NCBI RefSeq assembly: GCF_900091605.1
Contig: NZ_FMCQ01000001.1
Span: 62,001 to 126,000, forward strand
DNA: 64,000 bases
Direction of reading: 5' to 3'
Origin: Micromonospora tulbaghiae
Lineage (GTDB): Bacteria; Actinomycetota; Actinomycetes; Mycobacteriales; Micromonosporaceae
The stretch's first letter is position 1. Each line of letters starts with the position of its first letter. A program made the position numbers and the translations under genes. Shown here piece by piece: positions 1 through 8,534 of the stretch. The notes beneath the pieces are model-generated. The model was not told the origin of the DNA. It was given only the letters and a program-made list of their open reading frames with translations, and ran no database searches.

Positions 1-568
1 AGTCCTCGCCGTCGACCACCTCGGGGCGGCGCACCTGCTTGCCCCACGAGTACGCCACCGCCCGGCTGTCCCGGACCAGGTGCAGCACCCGCAGGTCGAG
101 CCCCTCGGCCCAGCGCAGGGCGAAGGCGAGCGAGGCGTGCTTGCTGGAGTCCACCACCACCCGTGCGCCGGTCACCGACAGCGCGGCCCGGTAGATCCGG
201 GTGTACAGGTCGGCGTAGCGGCGCACGTCGGCCAGCTGCTCCGGCGGGAGCGCGTCCTTGGCGAGCCGGGGGATGTGCCGGGTCCGGTCGACGCGGTCCT
301 TGAGCGCCAGCACGTCGTCCCGGTCGACCGCGGCCCAGCCGCCGAACGCCTGGTCGCCGACCTGCCGCCAGAACGGGCAGGCGGTGAACCGCTCACCGCA
401 GCCGCAGCGCTCGTCGGCGCCGAGCGCCCGCTCCCACAGGTGCACCACCTCACCGACGGCACACACGTCGGCGCTCTGCGCCAGCAGCAGTTCCAGCAGC
501 GTGGAACCGCTGCGGCCGAGGCCGCCGACGAAGAGGACCCGCGGCGGTGCCGGATCCGGGGCGCTCAT
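1..568 (-). CDS. Sulfotransferase family protein, 3' part beyond the window
   Basis: A PAPS-dependent sulfotransferase transfers sulfate to a sugar or other acceptor. The N-terminus carries the 5'-phosphosulfate loop GGLGRSGSTLL (about residues 15-25). The 3'-phosphate segment LVRDSRAVAYSW lies near residue 170, just before the gene leaves the window. The ATG at 568 overlaps the stop of the upstream glycosyltransferase (ATGA), so both are probably co-translated. A CxC-type cluster (ERCGCGERF, about residues 56-64) could bind metal or form a disulfide. It is one of three sulfotransferases within 11 kb. Family assignment is firm; the substrate is unknown. Confidence 0.85.
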   Translation of the reverse strand, partial: MSAPDPAPPRVLFVGGLGRSGSTLLELLLAQSADVCAVGEVVHLWERALGADERCGCGERFTACPFWRQVGDQAFGGWAAVDRDDVLALKDRVDRTRHIPRLAKDALPPEQLADVRRYADLYTRIYRAALSVTGARVVVDSSKHASLAFALRWAEGLDLRVLHLVRDSRAVAYSWGKQVRRPEVVDGED

Positions 569-1146
569 CCGCGACGCCCGACGGCTCGTTGCCGTACCCG
601 GCGCGCCACCAGCTCGTCGATCACCGCGCCGACCCGGGCGACCGCCTCGGCGCGCGGGTCCGGGCGGCCCGGGTCGGCGGCCAGGACGAACCGGCTCGGG
701 TCGGCCAGCCCTTCGTCCAGCGCGGCGAGCAGCTCCGCCTCGGACTCGCACAGCCGCACCATGCCGGCCGCGCCCAGGCGGCGGGAGAACAGCTGCTGGT
801 GGTTGTCGACGTGCTCGTCGTGCGACGGGTCGCGGGGCACCACGATCGGCAGGTGGCCGTTGCGCCGGGCCTCGGTGATGGTGGCCGGGCCGCCGTGGCT
901 GACCACGAGCGTCGACTCCGCCATCGCCCGCTGGAGTTCCTCGTGGCCGAGGAACGGGGTGGCCCCGGGCAGGGCCGGGGTGCGGCTGTGGCCGTACTGG
1001 AGGACCAGCCGGACCTCGGGCCGGGCCGCGTGCCAGCGCTCCAGCCAACCGACCAGCCGGTCGAAGCGGTGCACGTCGGTGCCGACCACGACGAGCACGT
1101 ACGGTGCCGCGGAACGCCGGTCCCGCTGCTGCGGAATGTGCGCCAT
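565..1146 (-). CDS. Glycosyltransferase catalytic subunit, PssE/Alg13-like (GT28 C-terminal domain)
   Basis: The 193-residue protein matches the C-terminal half of GT28 glycosyltransferases, which binds the nucleotide sugar. Visible hallmarks are VVVGTDVHRFDRL near the N-terminus, VSHGGPATITEA, and IVVPRDPSHDEHVDNHQ in the donor-binding lobe. Alg13-like proteins work only with an Alg14-like membrane anchor, and that partner is the gene immediately upstream. The chosen ATG at 1146 shares one base with the partner's stop (TGATG). An in-frame extension to 1203 would run into the partner gene and is not favoured. It probably adds a sugar to a lipid-linked polysaccharide precursor at the inner membrane face. 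Confidence 0.85.
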   Translation of the reverse strand: MAHIPQQRDRRSAAPYVLVVVGTDVHRFDRLVGWLERWHAARPEVRLVLQYGHSRTPALPGATPFLGHEELQRAMAESTLVVSHGGPATITEARRNGHLPIVVPRDPSHDEHVDNHQQLFSRRLGAAGMVRLCESEAELLAALDEGLADPSRFVLAADPGRPDPRAEAVARVGAVIDELVARRVRQRAVGRRG

Positions 1147-1622
1147 CAGAGCAGATTCCCCACGACGGTGGCCTCCGGGTACATCCGGCGCTGCTCGTCC
1201 CACTGCACGAGCATCGCGGAGAGGAAGGGACGGCAGAGCCGGGCGGTGAGCGTCGCGCTGTCGATCCGGTCGTACACCTCGATGTAGACCGTCGGGATCT
1301 TGCGCATCCGGGCCGCCACCACGAACGGCAGGGCGACCCCGGCGCCGGTGGTGACCACGGCGTCGACCTGGCGCCGGCGGATCACCTTCAACGCGAGGAA
1401 CGCGTTGCGTACCAGGTTCTTGACGTTGCGTGTGGTGGGGTGGTGCGCCCAGACCACGTCCTCACCGGCGAGCAGCGAGCGCGCGTCCGGGGTGTCGAAG
1501 GTTACCCATGCGCGGCGCCGGTCCCGGTACCACGGTTCCAGGGCCAGGAGCTGGGCCAGGTGCCCGCCACTGGAACCCACCAGCAGGACCTGCCCCGAGT
1601 CCTCGGTTGACCCGCTCACCAC
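1146..1622 (-). CDS. Glycosyltransferase membrane-anchor subunit, PssD/Alg14-like
   Basis: The 158-residue protein is the usual length for the Alg14/PssD half of a split GT28 enzyme. It begins with a nucleotide-binding-type segment VLLVGSSGGHLAQLLAL. It continues with TTGAGVALPFVVAARM and PTVYIEVYDR, all typical of this subunit. It recruits the Alg13-like partner encoded directly downstream and presents the lipid-linked acceptor. Start codons GTG 1622 and GTG 1619 are adjacent; a GGGAGG ribosome-binding site lies about 6 nt upstream. It is divergent from the Wzz-like operon across a 0.5 kb intergenic region. Confidence 0.87.
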   Translation of the reverse strand: MVSGSTEDSGQVLLVGSSGGHLAQLLALEPWYRDRRRAWVTFDTPDARSLLAGEDVVWAHHPTTRNVKNLVRNAFLALKVIRRRQVDAVVTTGAGVALPFVVAARMRKIPTVYIEVYDRIDSATLTARLCRPFLSAMLVQWDEQRRMYPEATVVGNLL

Positions 1623-2121
1623 AAAAGTCCTCCCGTACGCGGATGACGCGTCCGGATTTTTGTGAATGCCCCTCGGACGCGTCCTGACAACCTACTGGCG
1701 CGCCCATGGGCAACTGAAGGGGCCATTGGACGGATCCTGGCTCGCCGGTCGGCTCACCTCTCGATTCCCGCCACTGGGATGTGCACCGGCCGGTCACCGT
1801 CCAGGTCAGCCCGGTGCGCCCCGGCTGCCGGGCCGGGCCCCCAAGAGAAAGTGAGATGTGTCAGGATTCCGTCACCGCTCCGCACGAGAGCCGCCGGCGA
1901 CGTCGGCTTATCCGGGGGCAGGTCAGGCCCAACACCGGGAAACCCGCCGAATGGTCAGCGCCGATCGGCCATTTCTACGCGGGCTGCCCACACCCGGGCA
2001 GGCTTACCGGAACGTGAGCAGACTTTCCCTCGTCGTTCGGATCGGGGACACTCAAGGCCACGGTCAGGTCCAGCTGTGCCGTGGACTGCCCGGCTCGGTC
2101 GAAAGGGAGCGACAGACTCTG
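1623..2121. other. Divergent intergenic region of about 500 nt between two polysaccharide operons
   Basis: I see no convincing gene here; short ORFs lack coding character. It holds a 10-bp inverted repeat (1645-1654/1674-1683) next to the leftward operon. It also holds a hairpin CTGCCC-acaccc-GGGCAG (1984-2001) in what would be the leader of the rightward operon. The sequence did not match any riboswitch core I could recall. An in-frame extension of the Wzz-like gene back to 1858 is possible but has no recognisable protein features. Confidence 0.6.
1645..1683. promoter_or_regulatory. Perfect 10-bp inverted repeat, possible operator
   Basis: GACGCGTCCG at 1645-1654 and CGGACGCGTC at 1674-1683 are perfect inverted arms separated by 19 nt. 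The repeat lies 23 nt upstream of the PssD-like start, where a regulator of the leftward operon could bind. The regulator is unknown. Confidence 0.4.
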
Positions 2122-3963
2122 ATGCCCTCACCCCATTTGGCCGAGAGCGACGCCGACGGTCTTGCCCTGATGGCATACCTGGGCTGGCTGCGCCGCCGCT
2201 GGTGGATCCTGCTGCTCGCCGCGGTCCTCGGGCTGGGCGGTGGGCTCGCGCTGAACCAGATCCAGGAGGCGCACTACACCTCGACCACCTCGCTGCTGGT
2301 GCGCCCGCTCGGCTCGGGCGCGGAGAGCAACCCCAACGCCAAGGTCAACCTCGACACCGAGGCCCAGGTGGTCCGATCCCTGGTGGTGGCCGAGCGGGCC
2401 AAGGCGCTGATGAAGGTCGACACCGGCGCCGACCAGCTCGTCAAGTCGGTGACCGTCAAGGTGCCGCCGAACAGCCAGATCCTCCAGGTGGCGTACGAGG
2501 CGAACAGCCCCGAGGGCGCCCAGTCGGGCTCGCACGCGTTCGCCCAGGCCTACCTGGACCTGCGCAAGGCCACCGCGCAGAAGGCGCTGGAGAACGAGAC
2601 CAACGCGCTCAAGCAGCAGATCGCCGACCTGAACAAGCAGTTGAGCGCGGTCGCCGGGCGCATCGCCGCGGCGCCGTCGAACTCGCCCGAGCGGGAGCGG
2701 GCCGAGGCCGAACGGAGCGTCCTGACCAACCAGCTCAACGGCCTGAACAACCGGCTCAGCCCGCTGGTCTCGGCCGGCTCCGACCCCGGCGAGATCATCT
2801 CCGACGCTCGCCTGCCGGAGCGGCCCAGCTCGCCGAACCGCACCCTCAACCTCGCCAGCGGCATGGGCGCCGGCCTGCTGCTCGGCATCGTGCTGGCGCT
2901 GGTGCTGGACCGGCTCGACACCCGGATCCGGCGCGGACGCGACATCTCCGACCGGGTCGGCCTGCCGCTGCTCGTGGAACTTCCGTCGCGGGTGCCCTCG
3001 CTGTCCGTCCTGCCGGCCACCCACCGGGCCTCCCGCGAGTTGGGCCGGCTGCGCAACGTGCTGCTGTCCGCGGTGCCCGAACCGGCACAGGGCGGACGCG
3101 GTCGCCAGCTGCTGCTCTGCGACGCGTCGGCCGGCACCGCGGCCGGGTTCGTCGCCGCCAACCTCGCCGCCTCGTACGCCCGCACCGGCCAGCAGGTCGC
3201 GCTGATCACCACCAAGCCCGACTCGGCGGTGGGCGCCATCACCGGCGTGGCCGAGGGGCGGCACAGCCTCGCCTCGGTGCTCCGCCGCGACGTGCCCCCG
3301 CTCAAGGCGCTGGCGCCGGTGCCGGGGCTCGGTCAGCTCCGGGTGCTGGTGCCGGGCGACCTGGACGCCGATGTCGAACTGCCGGTCGCCGGGCTGCTGG
3401 AGATCATGCACGAGCTGTCCGCGCGCTTCGACCACGTGGTGATCGAGACCGCGCAGCCGACGTTCGCCGTGGAGGCCCAGGCCCTGGGTCGGTACGTCGA
3501 CGCGGTCATCATGGTGGCCGAGGCGGGCAAGACCCGCAGCGGCGAGATCACCGCCGCCCTGCAGCAGTTCGAGCAGGTGAACGCGCCGGTGATCGGCGCC
3601 GTGCTGGCCCCGCGCCTGCCCGTCCCGGCCGGCGGTGCCGCCCGTCCGGCAGCGTCGGGCGGTTCCGGCAACTCGGGCAACTCGGGCGGATCGAGCGCGC
3701 CCGCGGCCCCGGCCAACCGGCCCAAGCCCCGGCCGAGCCCCGGCCCGTCCGCCGAGTCGACGATGGTGCTGCCGCGTATGCAGTCGTCCCGCCCCGGCCC
3801 GGCGAAGCCGGCACCGGGCAAGGCCACCCCGCCGCCGAACCCCGGCAACCAGGGCATGCCGGGCAAGCCGGCGCCGCTCAACGGCACCGGCGGCACGTAC
3901 CGCTCCCGCGGTGACGGCGACGGCCGCAGCTACGCCCTCGACTCCGGCGAGGACCTGGGGTGA
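2122..3963 (+). CDS. Wzz-type chain-length protein with degenerate BY-kinase-like domain
   Basis: The 613-residue membrane protein has a Wzz arrangement. A first membrane helix (about 28-43) is followed by an extracytoplasmic part with a heptad-rich stretch (about 150-235) and a second helix (about 243-265). A cytoplasmic P-loop-like domain (about 330-515) resembles bacterial tyrosine kinases. The Walker A position reads DASAGTAAGF, with no GK[ST], and the Walker A' position reads VALITTKPD, so ATP hydrolysis is doubtful. The tail (about 515-613) is Gly/Ser/Pro-rich with only two tyrosines. It should control polymer length with the Wzy-like protein two genes downstream. ATG 2122 has GGGAG about 12 nt upstream. 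The stop overlaps the next start (GTGA). Confidence 0.82.
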   Translation: MPSPHLAESDADGLALMAYLGWLRRRWWILLLAAVLGLGGGLALNQIQEAHYTSTTSLLVRPLGSGAESNPNAKVNLDTEAQVVRSLVVAERAKALMKVDTGADQLVKSVTVKVPPNSQILQVAYEANSPEGAQSGSHAFAQAYLDLRKATAQKALENETNALKQQIADLNKQLSAVAGRIAAAPSNSPERERAEAERSVLTNQLNGLNNRLSPLVSAGSDPGEIISDARLPERPSSPNRTLNLASGMGAGLLLGIVLALVLDRLDTRIRRGRDISDRVGLPLLVELPSRVPSLSVLPATHRASRELGRLRNVLLSAVPEPAQGGRGRQLLLCDASAGTAAGFVAANLAASYARTGQQVALITTKPDSAVGAITGVAEGRHSLASVLRRDVPPLKALAPVPGLGQLRVLVPGDLDADVELPVAGLLEIMHELSARFDHVVIETAQPTFAVEAQALGRYVDAVIMVAEAGKTRSGEITAALQQFEQVNAPVIGAVLAPRLPVPAGGAARPAASGGSGNSGNSGGSSAPAAPANRPKPRPSPGPSAESTMVLPRMQSSRPGPAKPAPGKATPPPNPGNQGMPGKPAPLNGTGGTYRSRGDGDGRSYALDSGEDLG

Positions 3964-4967
3964 ACCGCCGGCAGATGCTCCGTGCCGCGCTCGCCCCCGC
4001 CGTCGTCCTCGGCGTCGGGACGGGATGCAGCGAACCCGAACCCAAGCCCGGAAAGATCCAGGTGGCGGACCCGGGCGACGTCACCGCCTCGCCGTCCTCG
4101 GCGGCCCCGACGCAGAACCTGCCCACCGGCCCGCTGACCGGCGCGCCGATCGGCACCCCGGCCGCGGCCACCCGCCAGGCGGTCGCGGTGCCGCTGCGGG
4201 TGAGCCCCGCGACCACCCCGGCCGGCCTGGACGCCGCCGACCTGGTCTACGCCGAGTTCGCCGAGTCCGACACGCTGCACCTGACCGCCGTGTTCCACTC
4301 CAAGGACGCCGCCAAGATCGGCCCGGTCACCGAGATCCGGCCGGTCGACATCCGGTCGCTCGCGGTGCTGCGCCCGTTCGTCGGCTACGCCGGTGGCCCC
4401 ACCGGCTTCCTCTCCCAGTTCGAGAACTCCGACCTCGACGGCGTCACGCCGGACGACGACGGCAAGGTCTTCTCCGGCGACTACACCTCGACAGCCGCGC
4501 TGCTCAAGGCCGCCCCGAAGGGCGGCCAGCCGCCCTCTCCGCCGATCGACCACGCCGCCGAGGGCGACGCGCTCGCCGCCCGCGACCTCGTCCCCGCCAC
4601 CGAACTCTCCGTCACAGTGGCCGGCGGGCCGCCGATGGTCTGGCGGTACGACCAGGCGAAGTCCCTCTGGGCCGGCAAGGTCGGCAAGGTCACCGTGACC
4701 GCTGCCTCCGTCATCGTGCTGACGATGGAATACCGCACGCTGGATGTGCGCAAGCCGTCCCCGCGCTCACTGCCGTCGGCGAACGTCTTCGGCGAGGGCG
4801 CGGTCGTCGCGGTGTCCGGGCCGAACAGCGCGAAGGGCCGGTGGCGCAAGCCCGGCCTGGGCATGGTCTGCACGCTCGCCGACACCGGCGGCGACCTCCT
4901 GCATCCCCAGCCCGGCAACGCCTGGGTGATCTACGCACCGACCACCGCCAAGGTCTCCGTGAAATGA
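3960..4967 (+). CDS. DUF3048 (YerB-like) lipoprotein
   Basis: The 335-residue protein has a lipoprotein signal peptide with the lipidated cysteine at about residue 23 (VGTGC). A Pro/Thr-rich linker and the DUF3048 fold follow. Landmarks are VYAEFAESDTLHLTAVF and IGPVTEIRPVDI in the first half and GNAWVIYAPT near the C-terminus. The family's biochemical role is not established to my knowledge. Its position between the Wzz-like and Wzy-like genes, with GTGA and ATGA overlaps on either side, places it in the polysaccharide assembly complex on the outer face of the membrane. The GTG start is fixed by the overlap. Confidence 0.85.
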   Translation: MNRRQMLRAALAPAVVLGVGTGCSEPEPKPGKIQVADPGDVTASPSSAAPTQNLPTGPLTGAPIGTPAAATRQAVAVPLRVSPATTPAGLDAADLVYAEFAESDTLHLTAVFHSKDAAKIGPVTEIRPVDIRSLAVLRPFVGYAGGPTGFLSQFENSDLDGVTPDDDGKVFSGDYTSTAALLKAAPKGGQPPSPPIDHAAEGDALAARDLVPATELSVTVAGGPPMVWRYDQAKSLWAGKVGKVTVTAASVIVLTMEYRTLDVRKPSPRSLPSANVFGEGAVVAVSGPNSAKGRWRKPGLGMVCTLADTGGDLLHPQPGNAWVIYAPTTAKVSVK

Positions 4968-6448
4968 GCACCGCCACCCCGCCCCGCACCGCGCGCGGGA
5001 CGGTCCCGGTCGGGGCGGTGTCGCCGCCGGACGGGAACCGTCTCCGGCCGGTGACGGTGCGGCCGGAGGGCTGGTCGTGGCGGCTGCCGACGGCGTGGCC
5101 GCTGATCGGGGTCTTCCTGCTGTACCCGCTGTGGTGGGTGCTCGGGGTGTCGAGCTTCGTCTTCGTCATCTTCGCAGTGCCGATGATCTGGCAGATGCGC
5201 AAGCGCGGCCCGGTGCGGGTGCCGCCCGGCTTCGGGATCTGGATGGTCCTGCTGCTCTGGGTGTTCCTGTCAGTGGTCACCCTCGACCTCACCGCGCCGA
5301 ACACGCTGCCGCCCGGCGGCAGCGGCAAGTACATCGGCTGGGGCATCCGGCTCGCCAACTACCTCGCGATGACCGTGACGATGCTCTACGTCTACAACCT
5401 GCGCGACCGGGAGCTGTCCCAGCGCCGGATGGTCCGGCTGTTCGGGTTCATGGGCGTGGTCGTGGTCCTGGGCGGCTGGATCGGCTCGCTCTTCCCGAAC
5501 CTCACGTTCGTGGCGCCGCTGCGTTTCGTCCTGCCCCAGTCGATCGCCGGTCACCCGTACGTCACCTCCCTCATGGAGATCAAGTTCGCCCAGGTGCAGC
5601 AGGTGATCGAGGGAGAGGCCAGCTCGCCCCGCCCGTCCGCGCCGTTCACCTACACGAACTCGTGGGGCCAGAACACCGCGATCCTGCTGGTCTGGCTGAT
5701 CGTCGGCTGGGTCGTGCTGGGCAAGCCGCTGCGCCGTACCGCCGGCGTGGCCATCGCCCTGGCGGCGATCTTCCCGATCGTCTACTCGCTGAACCGCGGC
5801 CTCTGGATCGGTCTCGGCATCGCCGCCGCGTACGTCGCGCTGCGGCTCGCGCTGCGCGGCCGGATGGTGGTGCTCGGCGGGCTCGCCCTGGGGGTCGGGC
5901 TGATCGGGGTGCTGATCGTCGCCACACCGCTCGGCCGCACCTTCGACGAACGCCTCCAGAACGGGCACAGCGACGACATCCGGACCACGCTGTCCCAGGG
6001 CGCGGTCGCCGCGGCCAACCACTCGCCGGTCCTCGGGTACGGCGGCAACCGGGCGCTGATCGGCAGCAACCGGTCCATCGCCATCGGCAAGTCCGAGGAC
6101 TGCAAGCAGTGCGGCAACCGGGAACTGGGCAGCAACGGCCAGGTCTGGGCGCTGCTCGTCGGGCAGGGCTGGGTCGGCGCCATCTGCTACAACGCCTTCT
6201 TCATCTACTGCATCTGGCGCTACCGGCGCGACCACAGCGCGATCGGGATCGCCGGCACGCTCGTGCTCATCCTCATGCTGTTCTTCCAGTTCACCTACGG
6301 TGCGATGGAAGCGACACTCGCCTACGCCCTGATCACGGTCGCCCTGCTGGCCCGCAACGACCGGATCCGCCGGTCGCTCGGGCCGGCGCCACCCGAGGGC
6401 ACGATCGCCGGGCTACGGGCCCGACTGGAAAAGACCGGTGACCACTGA
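4964..6448 (+). CDS. O-antigen polymerase/ligase-like membrane protein (Wzy type)
   Basis: The 494-residue polytopic protein has about ten to twelve hydrophobic helices. A long extracytoplasmic loop lies in its second half (roughly residues 340-390), the layout of Wzy polymerases and WaaL ligases. This loop contains SKSEDCKQCGNRELG, whose cysteines may form a disulfide. Wzy proteins join repeat units on undecaprenyl pyrophosphate outside the membrane. Wzz-like and Wzx-like partners are in the same operon. ATG 4964 overlaps the preceding stop (ATGA) and its own stop overlaps the next ATG. Polymerase rather than ligase is inferred from context. Confidence 0.82.
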   Translation: MSTATPPRTARGTVPVGAVSPPDGNRLRPVTVRPEGWSWRLPTAWPLIGVFLLYPLWWVLGVSSFVFVIFAVPMIWQMRKRGPVRVPPGFGIWMVLLLWVFLSVVTLDLTAPNTLPPGGSGKYIGWGIRLANYLAMTVTMLYVYNLRDRELSQRRMVRLFGFMGVVVVLGGWIGSLFPNLTFVAPLRFVLPQSIAGHPYVTSLMEIKFAQVQQVIEGEASSPRPSAPFTYTNSWGQNTAILLVWLIVGWVVLGKPLRRTAGVAIALAAIFPIVYSLNRGLWIGLGIAAAYVALRLALRGRMVVLGGLALGVGLIGVLIVATPLGRTFDERLQNGHSDDIRTTLSQGAVAAANHSPVLGYGGNRALIGSNRSIAIGKSEDCKQCGNRELGSNGQVWALLVGQGWVGAICYNAFFIYCIWRYRRDHSAIGIAGTLVLILMLFFQFTYGAMEATLAYALITVALLARNDRIRRSLGPAPPEGTIAGLRARLEKTGDH

Positions 6449-7653
6449 TGGTGTTCCGCGTACCCCCGGACGGCGACGGCCGTGCCGCGTACCTCGGTGA
6501 ACTGGCCGGGCTGATCTGGCCCGCACCGGCCGAGCCCAGCCTGCGCCGCGGCGGCGCCGGCTGGGTGGTGGTGCCCTCGGCGGCCCGCCCCCGGCTGCTC
6601 GTGCCGACCGGCTCCGGCCGGGCGGCGGCGAGCGCGGTGCGGCACTCCACGGAGGCGGTCGGCCGCAAGGCCAAGCTGGTCCGGCAGGGGCTGTCCACCG
6701 CGTTCCGGCTCGGGCTGGGTCCGCTGGTGTTCCGCGACCGGCTGGTGGCCTACGGCGGCGGGCTGGACGCGTACCTGACCGAGGTGCTCGGTGAGCCGGC
6801 GCTGGTGAGCCTGCACATCGGGCCGGCCCGCGCGAACCGCAAGCCGGTGCTGCAACTGCTCGCCCCGGACGGCCGCGCCCTCGGGTACGCCAAGCTCGGC
6901 GTCGACCCGCTGACCCGCGCGCTGGTGCACGCGGAGGCGGACGCGCTGCGCCGCCTCGCCGAGGTGCCGCTCGGCCCGGTGGTGCTGGCCGGGGTACGCC
7001 ATCACGGCGACTGGCACGGCCACGCGCTGCTCGTGCAGGAGGCACTGCCGGTGCGGCTGCCCCGGGCCGCCCCGGCCGCCGCCGAAGCGGCCGAGCGCGC
7101 GGCCATGGTGGCGGTCGCCGGCTGTCTCGGCGTACGCCGGCAGTCGTGGGCGGGCAGCGGGCACGCGGCCCGGCTCACCGCCGCGGTGGACGCGCTCGGG
7201 CCCCGGCCGGAGGCCGGGCGGCTGCGCGCGGCGCTGAAGTCCGTCGCGGACGCCGACCCGGTGGTCGCCCTCGGCGCCTGGCACGGGGACTGGAACGGCG
7301 GCAACAGCGCGGTGCTGGCCGACGGCCGGGTGCTGGTCTGGGACTGGGAGCGGTTCGAGGCGGACGTGCCGGCCGGGTACGACGCGCTGCACCTGGCGGT
7401 GCAGAGCGCGATGAGCCACGACGGGGTGGAACCGGTCGAGGCGGCCCGGGCGCTGATCGCCGGCGCCGGCCGCACCCTGGCGCCGTTCGACCAGACCGGC
7501 GGGGGCGCCGATCTGGTCGCCGTGCTCTACCTGGTGGAGCTGGCGGCGCGCTACCTGCGGGACCGGCAGGCGGAGGCGGGTGCGCGACTGGGGCACGTCG
7601 ACACCTGGCTGCTGCCCGCCGTCGAGGAACACCTGGCCCGCCGGGCCGGGTGA
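6448..7653 (+). CDS. Aminoglycoside-phosphotransferase-fold kinase-like protein
   Basis: The 401-residue protein belongs to the APH/choline-kinase superfamily. It has the catalytic loop HGDWNGGN (about residues 279-286) and the Mg-binding segment WDWERF about 14 residues later. The N-terminal half is less typical and lacks an obvious glycine-rich loop. In this operon it could phosphorylate a sugar, an amino alcohol or a polymer end rather than an antibiotic; this is inference. ATG 6448 shares a base with the Wzy-like stop, so it is translationally coupled. The following sulfotransferase starts 17 nt downstream. Confidence 0.75.
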   Translation: MVFRVPPDGDGRAAYLGELAGLIWPAPAEPSLRRGGAGWVVVPSAARPRLLVPTGSGRAAASAVRHSTEAVGRKAKLVRQGLSTAFRLGLGPLVFRDRLVAYGGGLDAYLTEVLGEPALVSLHIGPARANRKPVLQLLAPDGRALGYAKLGVDPLTRALVHAEADALRRLAEVPLGPVVLAGVRHHGDWHGHALLVQEALPVRLPRAAPAAAEAAERAAMVAVAGCLGVRRQSWAGSGHAARLTAAVDALGPRPEAGRLRAALKSVADADPVVALGAWHGDWNGGNSAVLADGRVLVWDWERFEADVPAGYDALHLAVQSAMSHDGVEPVEAARALIAGAGRTLAPFDQTGGGADLVAVLYLVELAARYLRDRQAEAGARLGHVDTWLLPAVEEHLARRAG

Positions 7654-7670
7654 GAGTGAGGAGTGGGGAC

Positions 7671-8534
7671 GTGACGCTGGCCAAGGAGCAGGCGCTCCGC
7701 GCGGTGAAGTCGGTGAGCCGGACGGTCGGCCGCTTGACCGCCGGTTCGCGGATGGTGCCGGGATTCCTGATCGTGGGGGCGCAGCGCTGCGGCACCACCT
7801 CGCTGTTCAAGACGCTCTCGCAGCATCCCGGTGTGCTGCCGCCCGCGTACCACAAGGGCGTGCACTACTTCGACATGGACTACCACCGGGGGATGAGCTG
7901 GTACCTCGGGCACTTCCCCACCACGAGCAAGGCCGAGGCGGTGAAGGCCCAGATCGGGGTACGCGGCATCACCGGCGAGTCCAGCCCGTACTACATGTTC
8001 CACCCGCTGGCCGGGCAGCGCATCGCCCGTGACCTGCCCTCGGTGAAGCTGCTGGTGCTGCTGCGCGACCCGGTGGAGCGGGCCTACTCCGCGCACTCGC
8101 ACGAGCTGGCCCGCGGCTACGAGACCGAGACCGACTTCGAGCGCGCGCTCGCGCTGGAGGAGTCCCGGACGGCGGGCGAGCGGGAGCGGATGATCAGCTC
8201 CGCGTCGTACGCCAGCGAGCACCTCCAGCACAACGCGTACCTGGCCCGGGGCCGCTACATCGAGCAGCTGGAGCGCCTGGAGGCGCTCGTCGGCCGGGAC
8301 CGCATGCACGTCATCGACAGCGACGACTTCTTCGCCGACCCGCGTCCCTCCTTCGACGCGGTCTGCGACTTCCTCGAGCTGCCCCGCTGGGCGGACATCG
8401 CGTTCGGCAAACACAACTCGCGCTCCCGTTCGCCCATGTCGGCGGAACTGCGCACCCGGCTGGAAGACCACTTCGCGCCGTACGACGAGCGGCTGGCGGC
8501 GTGGTGGGGACGCGTGCCGTCGTGGCGGCGGTGA
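7671..8534 (+). CDS. Sulfotransferase family protein
   Basis: The 287-residue protein is a complete PAPS-dependent sulfotransferase. The 5'-phosphosulfate loop is GAQRCGTTSLF (about residues 36-46) and the 3'-phosphate site is LLRDPVERAYSAH (about 129-141). It resembles the heparan-sulfate-type branch in the spacing of these motifs and in the NAYLARGRYIEQL segment. GTG 7671 is chosen because GAGGAG lies 7 nt upstream. GTG 7650, which overlaps the previous stop, is an alternative. The stop overlaps the flippase start. It probably sulfates the polymer's sugars or lipid-linked repeat unit in the cytoplasm before flipping. Confidence 0.88.
   Translation: MTLAKEQALRAVKSVSRTVGRLTAGSRMVPGFLIVGAQRCGTTSLFKTLSQHPGVLPPAYHKGVHYFDMDYHRGMSWYLGHFPTTSKAEAVKAQIGVRGITGESSPYYMFHPLAGQRIARDLPSVKLLVLLRDPVERAYSAHSHELARGYETETDFERALALEESRTAGERERMISSASYASEHLQHNAYLARGRYIEQLERLEALVGRDRMHVIDSDDFFADPRPSFDAVCDFLELPRWADIAFGKHNSRSRSPMSAELRTRLEDHFAPYDERLAAWWGRVPSWRR

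Noticed and set aside
1690-2110. Riboswitch in the leader of the Wzz-like operon
   Set aside because: I compared it by eye with cobalamin, c-di-AMP, c-di-GMP, TPP and SAM cores as remembered and found no conserved core; only a simple hairpin is visible.
1858-2121. 88-codon N-terminal extension of the Wzz-like protein
   Set aside because: It would add a polar Arg-rich stretch not seen before the first membrane helix in this family, and ATG 2122 has GGGAG upstream.
2128-3435. A 435-codon open frame on the minus strand
   Set aside because: It is antisense to the Wzz-like gene, has low-complexity composition and shows no family motifs; long antisense frames are expected in DNA of this GC content.
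6448-7653. Antibiotic-resistance aminoglycoside kinase
   Set aside because: The fold and catalytic loop match, but the gene is translationally coupled inside a polysaccharide operon and lacks the features of known resistance enzymes.
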